From DATEEW01 sp035273665 (GTDB taxonomy: Bacteria > Pseudomonadota > Gammaproteobacteria > Burkholderiales > SG8-39): a DNA stretch of 20,999 nt. Every line of letters begins with the position of its first letter. Position 1 is the stretch's first letter. This document shows, piece after piece, positions 14,985 to 20,999 of the stretch. The translations under genes were made by a program, and so were the position numbers. The notes beneath the pieces are model-generated. The model was given only the letters and a program-made list of their open reading frames with translations. It did no database searches and was not told the DNA's origin. The stretch covers positions 1-20,999 of the forward strand of contig DATEOW010000184.1 in NCBI GenBank assembly GCA_035273665.1. Direction: 5' to 3'.

Positions 14985-15359
14985 CTATTTGTGACCGTCC
15001 GGTGCGTTGGTCCAAATATCGCTCCGCGTACGAAAGCCGAACGTTTCGATGTGTTGGCGCGAGAGCGCTAGCAAGGCTGTCACTACATCGGCCGGGAAAC
15101 CTGCACGATCGCCCCTTTCGTCAATGAGCAGCTTGTCGAAATAACTGTCCAACTCCGGCGTTCCCCACATGCCTTGAATGACTTCGGCAATGCGGGGAAA
15201 GCGCGCCTCGACAAGGGGAAGCGGATAGTATTGGTCTTTGCGCTGGCTTGAAACGTCGTTCGCCTGCTTCTGCTGGGCAAGGTACTGCGTATCGAGGTCA
15301 TCGCCACTGATCAGAGACGGAAACTCGAGACTTTGCTTAAGCGATTTAACGACGCCCAT
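14985..15359 (-). CDS. conserved-looking protein of unknown function
   Basis: The 124-residue soluble protein starts at ATG 15359, with GAGG about 8 bases upstream as ribosome binding site; an ATG 10 codons earlier is less well placed. It opens MGVVKSLKQSLEFP, has a Gln-rich middle, then PLVEARFPRIAEVIQGMWGTPELDSYFDKLLIDERGDRAGFPADVVTALLALSRQHIETF. The last part predicts amphipathic helices. There is no signal peptide, membrane segment or metal motif. I recall hypothetical proteins with a WGTP-x-x-D-x-Y-x-x-K-L-x-x-D-x-R-G-x-R-x-G-F-P block between apaG and rpe in betaproteobacteria, none with a known role. It is divergent from rpe, with 140 bases between starts. Confidence 0.75.
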   Translation of the reverse strand: MGVVKSLKQSLEFPSLISGDDLDTQYLAQQKQANDVSSQRKDQYYPLPLVEARFPRIAEVIQGMWGTPELDSYFDKLLIDERGDRAGFPADVVTALLALSRQHIETFGFRTRSDIWTNAPDGHK

Positions 15360-15467
15360 ATACCAAACCTCGCCCTCCCCAGGGCTCAAGTCGGCGGTAG
15401 CTGATGCTTCCGCTAGGATTTGGGCCGAGCATAACCAGTTGAGTGTCGCCGCGCAGCAACAACACGG

Positions 15468-15473
15468 TAAAAT
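15468..15473 (+). promoter_or_regulatory. possible -10 element for rpe
   Basis: TAAAAT, 27 bases before the rpe ATG, matches the -10 consensus at five of six positions. The nearest -35-like hexamer, TTGAGT at 15439-15444, is 23 bases away, which is too far, so the assignment is weak. A run of seven T follows at 15481-15487 without a stem before it. Confidence 0.3.
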
Positions 15474-15499
15474 CCTGTTATTTTTTTAACGGCCAATCC

Positions 15500-16174
15500 A
15501 TGAACGACGCCAAGACCTACCGCATCGCTCCGAGCATTCTTTCGGCCGACTTCTCGCGCTTAGGTGAAGAAGTGCAACAAGTCGTCACAGCGGGAGCGGA
15601 CTTCATCCATTTCGATGTCATGGACAATCACTATGTGCCGAACCTTACGGTCGGCCCGTTGGTGTGCGAGGCTATCCGGCCGCTAACGAAGGCGACCATC
15701 GATGTCCATCTCATGGTCAAACCGGTGGATCGCCTTGTTCCGGATTTTGCCAAGGCGGGCGCAAATATCATCAGCTTCCATCCGGAGGCTAGCGAGCATG
15801 TGGATCGGACCATTGGGCTGATTCATGACTCGGGCTGCAAAGCCGGTCTTGTATTCAATCCAGCCACGCCTCTCGATTGGTTGGATCACACGCTGGATAA
15901 ACTGGATTTGGTGTTGATTATGTCGGTCAATCCAGGTTTTGGCGGGCAGAAATTCATACCGCAAGCCTTGAACAAGCTGCGTGAAGTACGTCGTCGTATC
16001 GATGCGAGCGGTCGCAATGTCATGCTGGAAGTCGACGGCGGCGTCAAGGTAGAGAACATCGCCCAGATTGCACAAGCAGGTGCCTGCACTTTTGTAGCGG
16101 GGTCGGCAATCTTCGACAGCAAGGATTACAAGGCGACAATCGACGCAATGCGTGCCGCGCTAGCGGCAGCCTGA
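15500..16174 (+). CDS. rpe: ribulose-phosphate 3-epimerase
   Basis: Rpe interconverts D-ribulose 5-phosphate and D-xylulose 5-phosphate in the pentose phosphate pathway, or in the Calvin cycle where present. The 224-residue TIM barrel has APSILSADFSRLGEEV at the start (catalytic Ser), HFDVMDNHYVPNLTVGP with the His and Asp metal ligands, DVHLMVKPVDRL with the second His, MSVNPGFGGQKFIP as the phosphate-loop signature, and EVDGGVKVENI with the second catalytic Asp. I start at ATG 15500; an earlier in-frame ATG at 15443 adds 19 unlikely residues. No good Shine-Dalgarno is present. The trp unit follows 194 bases after the stop. In many betaproteobacteria gph stands between rpe and trpE; here it does not. 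Confidence 0.97.
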   Translation: MNDAKTYRIAPSILSADFSRLGEEVQQVVTAGADFIHFDVMDNHYVPNLTVGPLVCEAIRPLTKATIDVHLMVKPVDRLVPDFAKAGANIISFHPEASEHVDRTIGLIHDSGCKAGLVFNPATPLDWLDHTLDKLDLVLIMSVNPGFGGQKFIPQALNKLREVRRRIDASGRNVMLEVDGGVKVENIAQIAQAGACTFVAGSAIFDSKDYKATIDAMRAALAAA

Positions 16175-16180
16175 ACGGCG

Positions 16181-16210
16181 TTGTTGCTACGGCGGTGTCG
16201 ATGCTATAGT
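16181..16210 (+). promoter_or_regulatory. promoter of the trp operon
   Basis: TATAGT (16205-16210) is preceded by TG one base away (TGCTATAGT), an extended -10 element. TTGTTG at 16181-16186 is an 18-base-spaced -35 matching four of six positions. Transcription would start near 16217, giving a leader of about 150 bases before trpE that holds the trpL-like frame. It lies directly behind rpe. Confidence 0.6.
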
Positions 16211-16238
16211 GCGTTCGTCTCTTTTCTGTCCTGTGATC

Positions 16239-16304
16239 GTGAGTCGCTTTTTCTTCGTCCTCAGTTGGCAACCCGGCCTGAACGATTGGCGCCCCTGGCG
16301 CTAG
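16239..16304 (+). CDS. trpL: putative trp leader peptide
   Basis: This GTG-started frame of 21 residues runs MSRFFFV, then LSWQPGLNDWRPWR and TAG. Another in-frame GTG two codons earlier (16233) is possible. Three Trp codons lie in the second half, two of them separated by only two codons next to the stop, where attenuator leader peptides usually have their control codons. The peptide begins about 22 bases after the predicted transcript start, and the leader then carries hairpins before trpE. Weak points are the GTG start, lack of a Shine-Dalgarno, and lack of tandem TGG TGG. Peptide identity is inferred from Trp density and position; I have no homologue in hand. Confidence 0.55.
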   Translation: MSRFFFVLSWQPGLNDWRPWR

Positions 16305-16341
16305 TGCTGAGTGGCCGCGCGCGTTCTTTCTCAGTGCGGTC
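16288..16341 (+). promoter_or_regulatory. candidate trp attenuator hairpins
   Basis: Three stems can form in the leader RNA. Stem A pairs GCGCC (16289-16293) with GGCGC (16297-16301), covering the last Trp codon. Stem B pairs CTGAG (16307-16311) with CTCAG (16330-16334). Stem C pairs GGCCGCGC (16313-16320) with GTGCGGTC (16334-16341), eight pairs including two G-U. Stems B and C cannot form together, which is the logic of an anti-terminator/terminator switch. The T-run after stem C is only TTTT and begins 11 bases later, so a textbook terminator is not present. Control of trpE translation or Rho-dependent stopping are alternatives. Confidence 0.45.
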
Positions 16342-16368
16342 GGTTCGAAGAATTTTCAGGAGCTGCTC

Positions 16369-17847
16369 ATGAATGAAGCCGAATTCAAACGGCTTGCCGG
16401 ATTGGGATATAACCGCGTTCCGCTGGTGTTGGAAACGCTGGCCGACCTCGATACCCCGCTATCGATTTACCTCAAACTGGCCAATCGTCCGAACACATAC
16501 TTGCTGGAGTCGGTCGAAGGCGGAGAGCGCTTCGGTCGTTACTCCTTCATTGGCCTTGCCGCGCGCACGCGCCTGATCGCAAACGGCAACACGGTGAGCG
16601 TTTACCAGGACGATCAACTGGCCCAACAATGGCATGGCGATCCACTCGCGTTCGTGCGCGAGTATCTACAAGGATTCAAAGCGATCGAAAGCAAAGGCCT
16701 GCCGCGTTTTTGCGGCGGCCTTGTGGGCTATTTTGGTTACGATGCTGTCCGTTGGATTGAACCCAAGCTGACGAAGGCGAAAGCCAAGGACGATCCACTC
16801 GGCAGCCCCGATCTGTTGTTGTTGCAATCCGAAGAACTTGCCGTTGTCGATAACCTCAACGGCAAACTTTATCTCGTTGTGTACGCCGATCCGACGCAGG
16901 AGCACGCCTATCAGGCGGCTCGCGAACGTCTGAATTCGCTCAGCACTGCCTTGAGGGCGCCTTTAGATTTGCCCGCTGAAACACCGCAACGAAACGGCGT
17001 TGCCAAGTCGGGTTTCGGAGAAGAGGCATTCAAAGCCGCGGTCGAGCGTGCGAAGCGTTACATCTACGATGGCGACATTATGCAAGTGGTTTTATCGCAA
17101 CGCATGAGCCAGGCGTTCGAGGCTTCGCCGCTTTCACTCTACCGGGCATTGCGCGCGCTCAACCCATCGCCGTATATGTTTTACTTCGACTTGGGCGATC
17201 AGCATATTGTCGGCGCATCTCCGGAAATCCTCGTGCGGCTGGAAAATGACGCCGTTACCGTACGGCCTATCGCCGGCACGCGTCCGAGAGGCAAAACGTT
17301 TGAAGAGGATGTGGCACTGGCGGAAGATCTTCGCGCCGATCCGAAGGAGCGTGCCGAACATGTGATGCTCGTTGATCTCGGTCGAAACGATGTGGGCCGT
17401 GTCGCGCAAGTGGGGTCTGTCAAACTGACTGAAAGCATGGCAATCGAACGCTATTCGCATGTAATGCACATCGTTTCAAATGTCGAGGGGCAGCTCAGCG
17501 ACAATCTTGATGCGATCGATGTTTTACGCGCGACGTTCCCGGCCGGGACCGTCAGCGGTGCACCGAAGGTACGAGCGATGGAAATCATTGACGAATTGGA
17601 GCCGGTCAAACGCGGCATCTATGCCGGTGCGGTCGGTTACCTCGGTTTTAACGGCGACATGGATGTTGCAATCGCAATCCGAACCGCGGTTCTTAAAAAT
17701 AAGGTGTTGCACGTACAGGCGGGTGCCGGCATCGTGGCCGATTCCGTACCCGATAATGAATGGCAAGAGACCTGCAATAAAGCCAAGGCGTTGTTGCGAG
17801 CTGCCGAGATCGCTTCGCAGGGCTTAAACACCGGCATGGAGTCCTGA
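16369..17847 (+). CDS. trpE: anthranilate synthase component I
   Basis: TrpE converts chorismate to anthranilate using ammonia delivered by TrpG, the first committed step of tryptophan synthesis. The 492-residue protein has an N-terminal domain with LLESVEGGERFGRYSFIG (from residue 45), whose LLES is the tryptophan feedback-inhibition motif. The chorismate-binding domain includes HIVGASPEILVRLE, RPIAGTRPRGKT (about 298-309), HVMLVDLGRNDVGRV (about 330-344) and GTVSGAPKVRAMEIIDELEP (from about 393). The start has a good Shine-Dalgarno AGGAG (16358-16362) six bases before the ATG. It has its own promoter and a long leader with a probable attenuator. The separate trpG distinguishes it from TrpEG fusions. 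PabB is an alternative family, but the trp context decides. Confidence 0.97.
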   Translation: MNEAEFKRLAGLGYNRVPLVLETLADLDTPLSIYLKLANRPNTYLLESVEGGERFGRYSFIGLAARTRLIANGNTVSVYQDDQLAQQWHGDPLAFVREYLQGFKAIESKGLPRFCGGLVGYFGYDAVRWIEPKLTKAKAKDDPLGSPDLLLLQSEELAVVDNLNGKLYLVVYADPTQEHAYQAARERLNSLSTALRAPLDLPAETPQRNGVAKSGFGEEAFKAAVERAKRYIYDGDIMQVVLSQRMSQAFEASPLSLYRALRALNPSPYMFYFDLGDQHIVGASPEILVRLENDAVTVRPIAGTRPRGKTFEEDVALAEDLRADPKERAEHVMLVDLGRNDVGRVAQVGSVKLTESMAIERYSHVMHIVSNVEGQLSDNLDAIDVLRATFPAGTVSGAPKVRAMEIIDELEPVKRGIYAGAVGYLGFNGDMDVAIAIRTAVLKNKVLHVQAGAGIVADSVPDNEWQETCNKAKALLRAAEIASQGLNTGMES

Positions 17848-17849
17848 TC

Positions 17850-18431
17850 ATGCTCTTGATGATCGACAATTACGATTCGTTCACTTACAACCTCGTGCAA
17901 TATTTTGGTGAGTTGGGCGAAGAAGTGCGCGTGGTGCGCAACGACGAAATCACGCTGGAACAAATTGCGGCGATGAAGCCCGATCGTATCGTGGTGTCAC
18001 CGGGGCCTTGTTCGCCGAACGAGGCAGGTATTTCGGTACCGCTCATTAAGGAGTTCGCCGGAAAAATTCCGATCTTGGGCGTATGCCTGGGCCATCAGAG
18101 CATTGGCCAAGCATTCGGTGGCAAAGTCGTCCATGCCGGTAAGGTGATGCACGGCAAAACCAGCGCCGTGCGTCACGCGGATAAAGGTGTATTCCAAGGC
18201 CTACCCCAAGATTTTCGCGCGACGCGTTATCACTCGCTGGCGATCGAGAAGGCGTCTATGCCGGCGTGCTTGGAGATCACTGCACAAAGCGAGGACGGGG
18301 AGATTATGGGTGTGCGACATCGGGACGTCGCGGTCGAAGGCGTGCAGTTCCATCCCGAATCGATTCTCACAGAGCACGGTCATCAGCTGTTGCAAAACTT
18401 CCTGAACCAGTCGAAGCAAGCACAAAAGTGA
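17850..18431 (+). CDS. trpG: anthranilate synthase component II, glutamine amidotransferase
   Basis: This class I glutamine amidotransferase of 193 residues supplies ammonia to TrpE. The oxyanion loop is SPGPCSPNEAG (50-60). The nucleophile Cys79 lies in GVCLGHQSIGQAFGG, and His168 and Glu170 in VQFHPESILTEHG complete the triad. The start MLLMIDNYDSFTYNL is typical; a second ATG three codons in is possible but leaves an unusually short first strand. It begins 2 bases after the trpE stop. It may also serve PabB for folate synthesis, as in other bacteria with one such subunit, but that cannot be seen here. Confidence 0.96.
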   Translation: MLLMIDNYDSFTYNLVQYFGELGEEVRVVRNDEITLEQIAAMKPDRIVVSPGPCSPNEAGISVPLIKEFAGKIPILGVCLGHQSIGQAFGGKVVHAGKVMHGKTSAVRHADKGVFQGLPQDFRATRYHSLAIEKASMPACLEITAQSEDGEIMGVRHRDVAVEGVQFHPESILTEHGHQLLQNFLNQSKQAQK

Positions 18432-18433
18432 AG

Positions 18434-19462
18434 ATGAATCCCCAGGAGGCGCTGCAGCGCGTGATTGAACATCGCGAGATCTTCCACGATGAAATGCTCG
18501 ATCTCATGCGTCAAATCATGAGCGGCGATATGTCGCCCGTCATGATTGCCGCTCTCACAGCAGCACTTCGAGTAAAGAAAGAAACGATTGGCGAAATCAC
18601 GGCGGCTGCCCAAGTGATGCGCGAGTTGGCCACAAAGGTCACTGTGCGCGATCCGCATAACTTGGTCGACGTGGTTGGCACCGGAGGGGACGGCGCTCGT
18701 ACATTTAATATTTCCACCGCATCGATATTTGTCTGCGCAGCGGCCGGCGCGCGCGTTGCAAAACATGGCGGCCGCGCCGTGTCGAGCAAATCCGGAAGCG
18801 CCGACGTGTTGGAAGCCTTAGGTGTCAACATCAATCTACCTCCTGAGAAAGTAGGCGAATGTATTGACCGTGTGGGTGTTGGGTTTATGTTCGCGCCGAA
18901 TCATCATGCGGCGATGAAGCATGCCGCGCCGGTGCGTCGTGAACTGGGTGTTCGCACTATTTTCAATATCTTAGGACCTTTGACTAATCCAGCGGGGGCC
19001 CCAAACCAATTGATGGGTGTTTTCCACCGCGATTTGGTCGGAATACAGATCAGGGTGCTCGAGCGCTTGAAAGCGCGTCATGCGATGACGGTCTATGGCG
19101 CAGACGGTTTGGATGAAATTTCCATTAGCGGCGAAACCTTCATCGGTGAGCTCAAAAATGGCCAGATCAACGAATATAGTGTTCGCCCGCAGCGGTTCGG
19201 TCTGCCTTTGCATGAGGCATCGACCATTTGTGTAGACACGGTCGAAGAGTCCAAGGCGATGGTCTTATCGGCGTTGGAAAATAAGGCGAGCGCCGCGCGA
19301 GACATCGTCGCGTTAAATGCAGGGGCGGCAATCTATGTGGCCGGTAGCGCACCCACTTGGGAAGAAGGCGTTATCAAAGCCCTCGCTGTTCTTGCGGATG
19401 GTACTGCTCGAGATAAGCTCGACCAGTTCGTGCGGTTCACCCAAGAGGCCGGTAGTGGCTGA
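18434..19462 (+). CDS. trpD: anthranilate phosphoribosyltransferase
   Basis: TrpD joins anthranilate to PRPP. From ATG 18434 the protein has 342 residues, the usual length. The helical N-terminal domain begins MNPQEALQRVIEHREIF. The PRPP-binding glycine loop VGTGGDGARTFNIST is at residues 81-95, and KHGGRAVSSKSGSADVLEALG follows with the family Lys and Ser residues. HHAAMKHAAPVRRELGVRTIFNILGPLTNP carries the anthranilate-site region. The frame is open upstream to 18266, but that part overlaps trpG in another frame and is not TrpD-like. The gap to trpG is 2 bases. The TGA lies inside the trpC start region, with an 8-base overlap. Confidence 0.96.
   Translation: MNPQEALQRVIEHREIFHDEMLDLMRQIMSGDMSPVMIAALTAALRVKKETIGEITAAAQVMRELATKVTVRDPHNLVDVVGTGGDGARTFNISTASIFVCAAAGARVAKHGGRAVSSKSGSADVLEALGVNINLPPEKVGECIDRVGVGFMFAPNHHAAMKHAAPVRRELGVRTIFNILGPLTNPAGAPNQLMGVFHRDLVGIQIRVLERLKARHAMTVYGADGLDEISISGETFIGELKNGQINEYSVRPQRFGLPLHEASTICVDTVEESKAMVLSALENKASAARDIVALNAGAAIYVAGSAPTWEEGVIKALAVLADGTARDKLDQFVRFTQEAGSG
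19443..19448 (+). promoter_or_regulatory. ribosome binding site that sets the trpC start
   Basis: AAGAGG lies six bases before the GTG at 19455, inside the end of trpD. It selects this GTG over the upstream ATG at 19317, whose extra 46 residues come from trpD read in another frame. Ribosomes leaving trpD could re-initiate here. Confidence 0.7.
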
Positions 19463-20246
19463 CATTCTCCGGCGCATTCTCGAGGTGAAAGCAAGGGAGG
19501 TTGCTGAGGCCGAGAAACAAACGCCTCTTTCCGCATTAACAGCGCAAATCGAAGCGGCGCCGCCATTGCGCGATTTCGTAGGTGCGGTGCGCGACCGAGT
19601 CGCACGCAAACAGCCCGCGGTGATTGCGGAAATCAAAAAAGCGAGCCCAAGTAAAGGCGTATTGCGAGAGAACTTTAATCCCGCCGATATTGCCGCGAGT
19701 TACGCGAAGCATGGCGCCGCTTGTCTATCCGTTCTGACGGACCGTGAATTCTTTCAGGGCTCCCCTGCATATCTCCAAGCCGCCCGGGCCGCTTGCACGC
19801 TGCCTGTGCTGCGCAAGGATTTCATCGTTGATCCTTATCAAGTGTATGAGGCCCGCGCGATGGGCGCGGATGCAATTCTCCTGATCGTCGCCGCGCTAGA
19901 TATTCCGCAGATGCAGCGACTTGAAGAAGCGGCCATCGAGCTTGGGATGGCGGTGGTGGTAGAAGTGCATGAAGCGGCTGAACTTCAAGCGGCCCTGACG
20001 CTGAAGACACCGCTTATTGGAATCAACAATCGCAGCTTGCGAAGCTTTGATACCAAGCTGGAAGTGACTTTCGATTTGCTTTCCTCTATTCCGTCTTCCC
20101 GTCTCGTCATTACCGAGAGTGGAATTGCGCGCCCCGAAGATGTGCATGAAATGCACCAACGCGGCGTATATGCGTTCTTAGTGGGCGAAGCGTTCATGCG
20201 TGCGCACGATCCAGGTGCGGAGTTGGCGCGTCTTTTCCTCGAATGA
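19455..20246 (+). CDS. trpC: indole-3-glycerol-phosphate synthase
   Basis: TrpC closes the indole ring from carboxyphenylamino-deoxyribulose phosphate. From GTG 19455 it has 263 residues and starts MADILRRILEVKAREV, typical for the family. The barrel motifs are in place: AEIKKASPSKG (from about 58) with the catalytic Glu and Lys, SVLTDREFFQGS, VLRKDFIVDPYQVYEARAMGADAILLI with the Lys121 region, GINNRSLRSFDT, and VITESGIARPEDV near the end for phosphate binding. It is monofunctional, with no fused TrpF domain. trpF, trpB and trpA are not in the window. No intrinsic terminator with a T-tract follows, but an AT-rich palindrome begins 10 bases after the stop. Confidence 0.96.
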   Translation: MADILRRILEVKAREVAEAEKQTPLSALTAQIEAAPPLRDFVGAVRDRVARKQPAVIAEIKKASPSKGVLRENFNPADIAASYAKHGAACLSVLTDREFFQGSPAYLQAARAACTLPVLRKDFIVDPYQVYEARAMGADAILLIVAALDIPQMQRLEEAAIELGMAVVVEVHEAAELQAALTLKTPLIGINNRSLRSFDTKLEVTFDLLSSIPSSRLVITESGIARPEDVHEMHQRGVYAFLVGEAFMRAHDPGAELARLFLE

Positions 20247-20255
20247 AAGCGATAT

Positions 20256-20287
20256 AACGAAATGTTTATTACACATAAATATTCGTT
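20256..20287. repeat. AT-rich interrupted palindrome after trpC
   Basis: The left arm is AACG, a bulged A, then AATGTTTAT (20256-20269). The right arm is ATAAATATT then CGTT (20275-20287), with a 5-base centre TACAC. Thirteen positions pair, one of them as G-T. It has no T-tract behind it, so a regulator site for the porin gene, or a stabilising stem at the end of the trp mRNA, is more likely than a terminator. Confidence 0.5.
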
Positions 20288-20346
20288 CGCAGAGCTGTAA
20301 CAAAAATAACGCATCATCCCCGCTCCGTCGGATATCCAGCGGAAGA

Positions 20347-20364
20347 GCAATGTGATCGCATTGC
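20347..20364. repeat. 18-base palindrome in the porin leader
   Basis: GCAATGTGATCGCATTGC is symmetric apart from one mismatched pair around the centre GATC. It lies 13 bases before the porin ribosome binding site. It could be an operator or an RNA stem in the 5' untranslated region. Another stem, CCGCT (20320-20324) with AGCGG (20338-20342), lies just before it. Confidence 0.45.
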
Positions 20365-20376
20365 CTCAAAACCTAC

Positions 20377-20384
20377 GGGGAGAG
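20377..20384 (+). promoter_or_regulatory. ribosome binding site of the porin gene
   Basis: GGGGAGAG lies 6 bases before the ATG at 20391, a strong site fitting a highly expressed outer-membrane protein. No convincing -35/-10 pair could be assigned in the upstream region. Confidence 0.7.
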
Positions 20385-20390
20385 TTTTAA

Positions 20391-20999
20391 ATGCAGAAAA
20401 AACTGTTGGCCGCCGCAATGGCCGCCGCATTCGTGTCGCCAACTGCGTTCGCACAAGGTTCGAATGTCACCATTTACGGATTGCTGCAACCGTCCGTTGA
20501 TTTCATCGACACCGGCGACGAGTCGGGGACCTCGGTTCAGGGTAATACCTCGCGAATTGGTTTTTCCGGAACGGAAGATCTCGGCAACGGCTTGAAAGCG
20601 ATTTTTCAAATCGAGACGCTCGTCAATCTCAACACGCAAGGCGAAGGTAGCAGCCAAGACAGCTTGCTCGGTACGCGCGATTCCTGGGTCGGTCTTTCCG
20701 GCGCCTTCGGTTCCTTCACCCTCGGTAACCATCAGACCGCCTCGGTACGCGGGACGTCTTATCTGGATCCCTTCGCGGACAGCATTGGCGACTACAACGA
20801 CATCGTTGGTCTGGTGCGTCGAGCTGGCGCCAATGCGGGTTTTGACTCACGCATCAACAACTCGCTGTACTACACCTCGCCAAAGTTCGGCGCTTTCCAG
20901 GTTCTGGCCTCTTATGCATTAGCAGCGAACAACGACATCGACGATGACGCAGACGAGGACAATGTTTACGCCGTCGCCCTCACTTATTCGACCGGCCCC
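20391..20999 (+). CDS. outer-membrane porin, N-terminal part
   Basis: The first 203 codons of a trimeric general porin of the betaproteobacterial type are present; the rest lies beyond the right edge. The signal peptide MQKKLLAAAMAAAFVSPTAF ends with an AFA cleavage site at residue 21. The mature protein starts QGSNVTIYGLLQPSVDFID, the classic first strand with a V-T-I/L-Y-G motif. It continues with SRIGFSGTEDLGNGLKAIFQIE, SWVGLSGAFGSFTLGNHQT, and NNSLYYTSPKFGAFQVLASY, alternating strand and turn as in 16-stranded Gram-negative porins. The YTSPKF-G-F strand is a hallmark. The acidic stretch DIDDDADEDN near residues 186-195 is probably an external loop. It likely has its own promoter, since the preceding trp genes are unrelated. 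Substrate selectivity cannot be inferred. Confidence 0.9.
   Translation, partial: MQKKLLAAAMAAAFVSPTAFAQGSNVTIYGLLQPSVDFIDTGDESGTSVQGNTSRIGFSGTEDLGNGLKAIFQIETLVNLNTQGEGSSQDSLLGTRDSWVGLSGAFGSFTLGNHQTASVRGTSYLDPFADSIGDYNDIVGLVRRAGANAGFDSRINNSLYYTSPKFGAFQVLASYALAANNDIDDDADEDNVYAVALTYSTGP

Noticed and set aside
14473..14994. 173-residue open frame on plus opposite apaG
   Set aside because: Antisense to a full-length ApaG with every family motif; no ribosome binding site or recognisable domain.
15481..15487. Run of seven T before rpe as a terminator tail
   Set aside because: No stable stem precedes it, and the upstream gene runs in the opposite direction.
16181..16372. 63-residue open frame across the trpE leader on plus
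   Set aside because: It starts on the TTG of the -35 region, has no family resemblance, and is in a different frame from the Trp-rich leader peptide; treated as a chance frame.
18266..18433. 56-residue N-terminal extension of trpD
   Set aside because: It is trpG read in another frame and rich in Arg and Gly; the TrpD start at 18434 gives the normal length.
1..20999. Mobile element, prophage, CRISPR, defence or biosynthetic cluster
   Set aside because: All sizeable genes but two are recognisable housekeeping genes in a familiar order; no transposase, integrase, direct-repeat array or att-like duplication was seen around the tRNA.

Overview
The window looks like chromosomal DNA from a betaproteobacterium. 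The evidence is gene order plus protein flavour. The block miaB-phoH-ybeY-corC-lnt-glyQ-glyS-gmhB-plsC-M48 peptidase, the mltA/apaG/rpe neighbourhood, a separate trpEGDC cluster, and a porin of the Burkholderia/Neisseria type are all typical of that class. I cannot name the genus. There is no transposase, integrase, CRISPR array or phage gene, so this is core genome rather than a mobile island.

Layout. Positions 1-9956 are one long minus-strand block, read from high to low coordinates. It holds a small exported protein, miaB, phoH (ybeZ), ybeY, corC (ybeX), lnt, glyQ, glyS, gmhB, plsC and the start of a YgjP-like metallopeptidase. Many junctions are 4-base overlaps (ATGA or TTGA) or gaps of a few bases, so the block is probably transcribed as one or a few units. 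Upstream lies an elongator tRNA-Met with an encoded CCA and a good promoter. That promoter stands back-to-back with the presumed promoter of a plus-strand ketopantoate-reductase-family gene, which ends in a strong intrinsic terminator. Then come a UbiH/UbiF-type FAD hydroxylase and dsbC on plus, abutting convergent mltA on minus. A 36-codon membrane-protein gene on plus sits between mltA and apaG. Next are apaG and an unknown conserved-looking protein on minus, then rpe on plus.

The right part is the tryptophan unit trpE-trpG-trpD-trpC on plus, with 2-base gaps and an 8-base overlap. It is followed by a 144-base intergenic region rich in inverted repeats and the first 203 codons of an outer-membrane porin that runs off the window.

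The most interesting non-coding signal is ahead of trpE: an extended -10 promoter, a short GTG-initiated reading frame with three Trp codons ending in W-R-P-W-R-stop, and competing hairpins before a good ribosome binding site. I read it as a candidate tryptophan attenuator (trpL). Other points are a GmhB whose usual zinc-loop Cys/His residues are mostly missing, a probable leaderless GTG start for the FAD hydroxylase, absence of gph between rpe and trpE, and palindromes in front of the porin. I found no clearly new multi-gene system; the novelty here is at the level of regulation and small genes.
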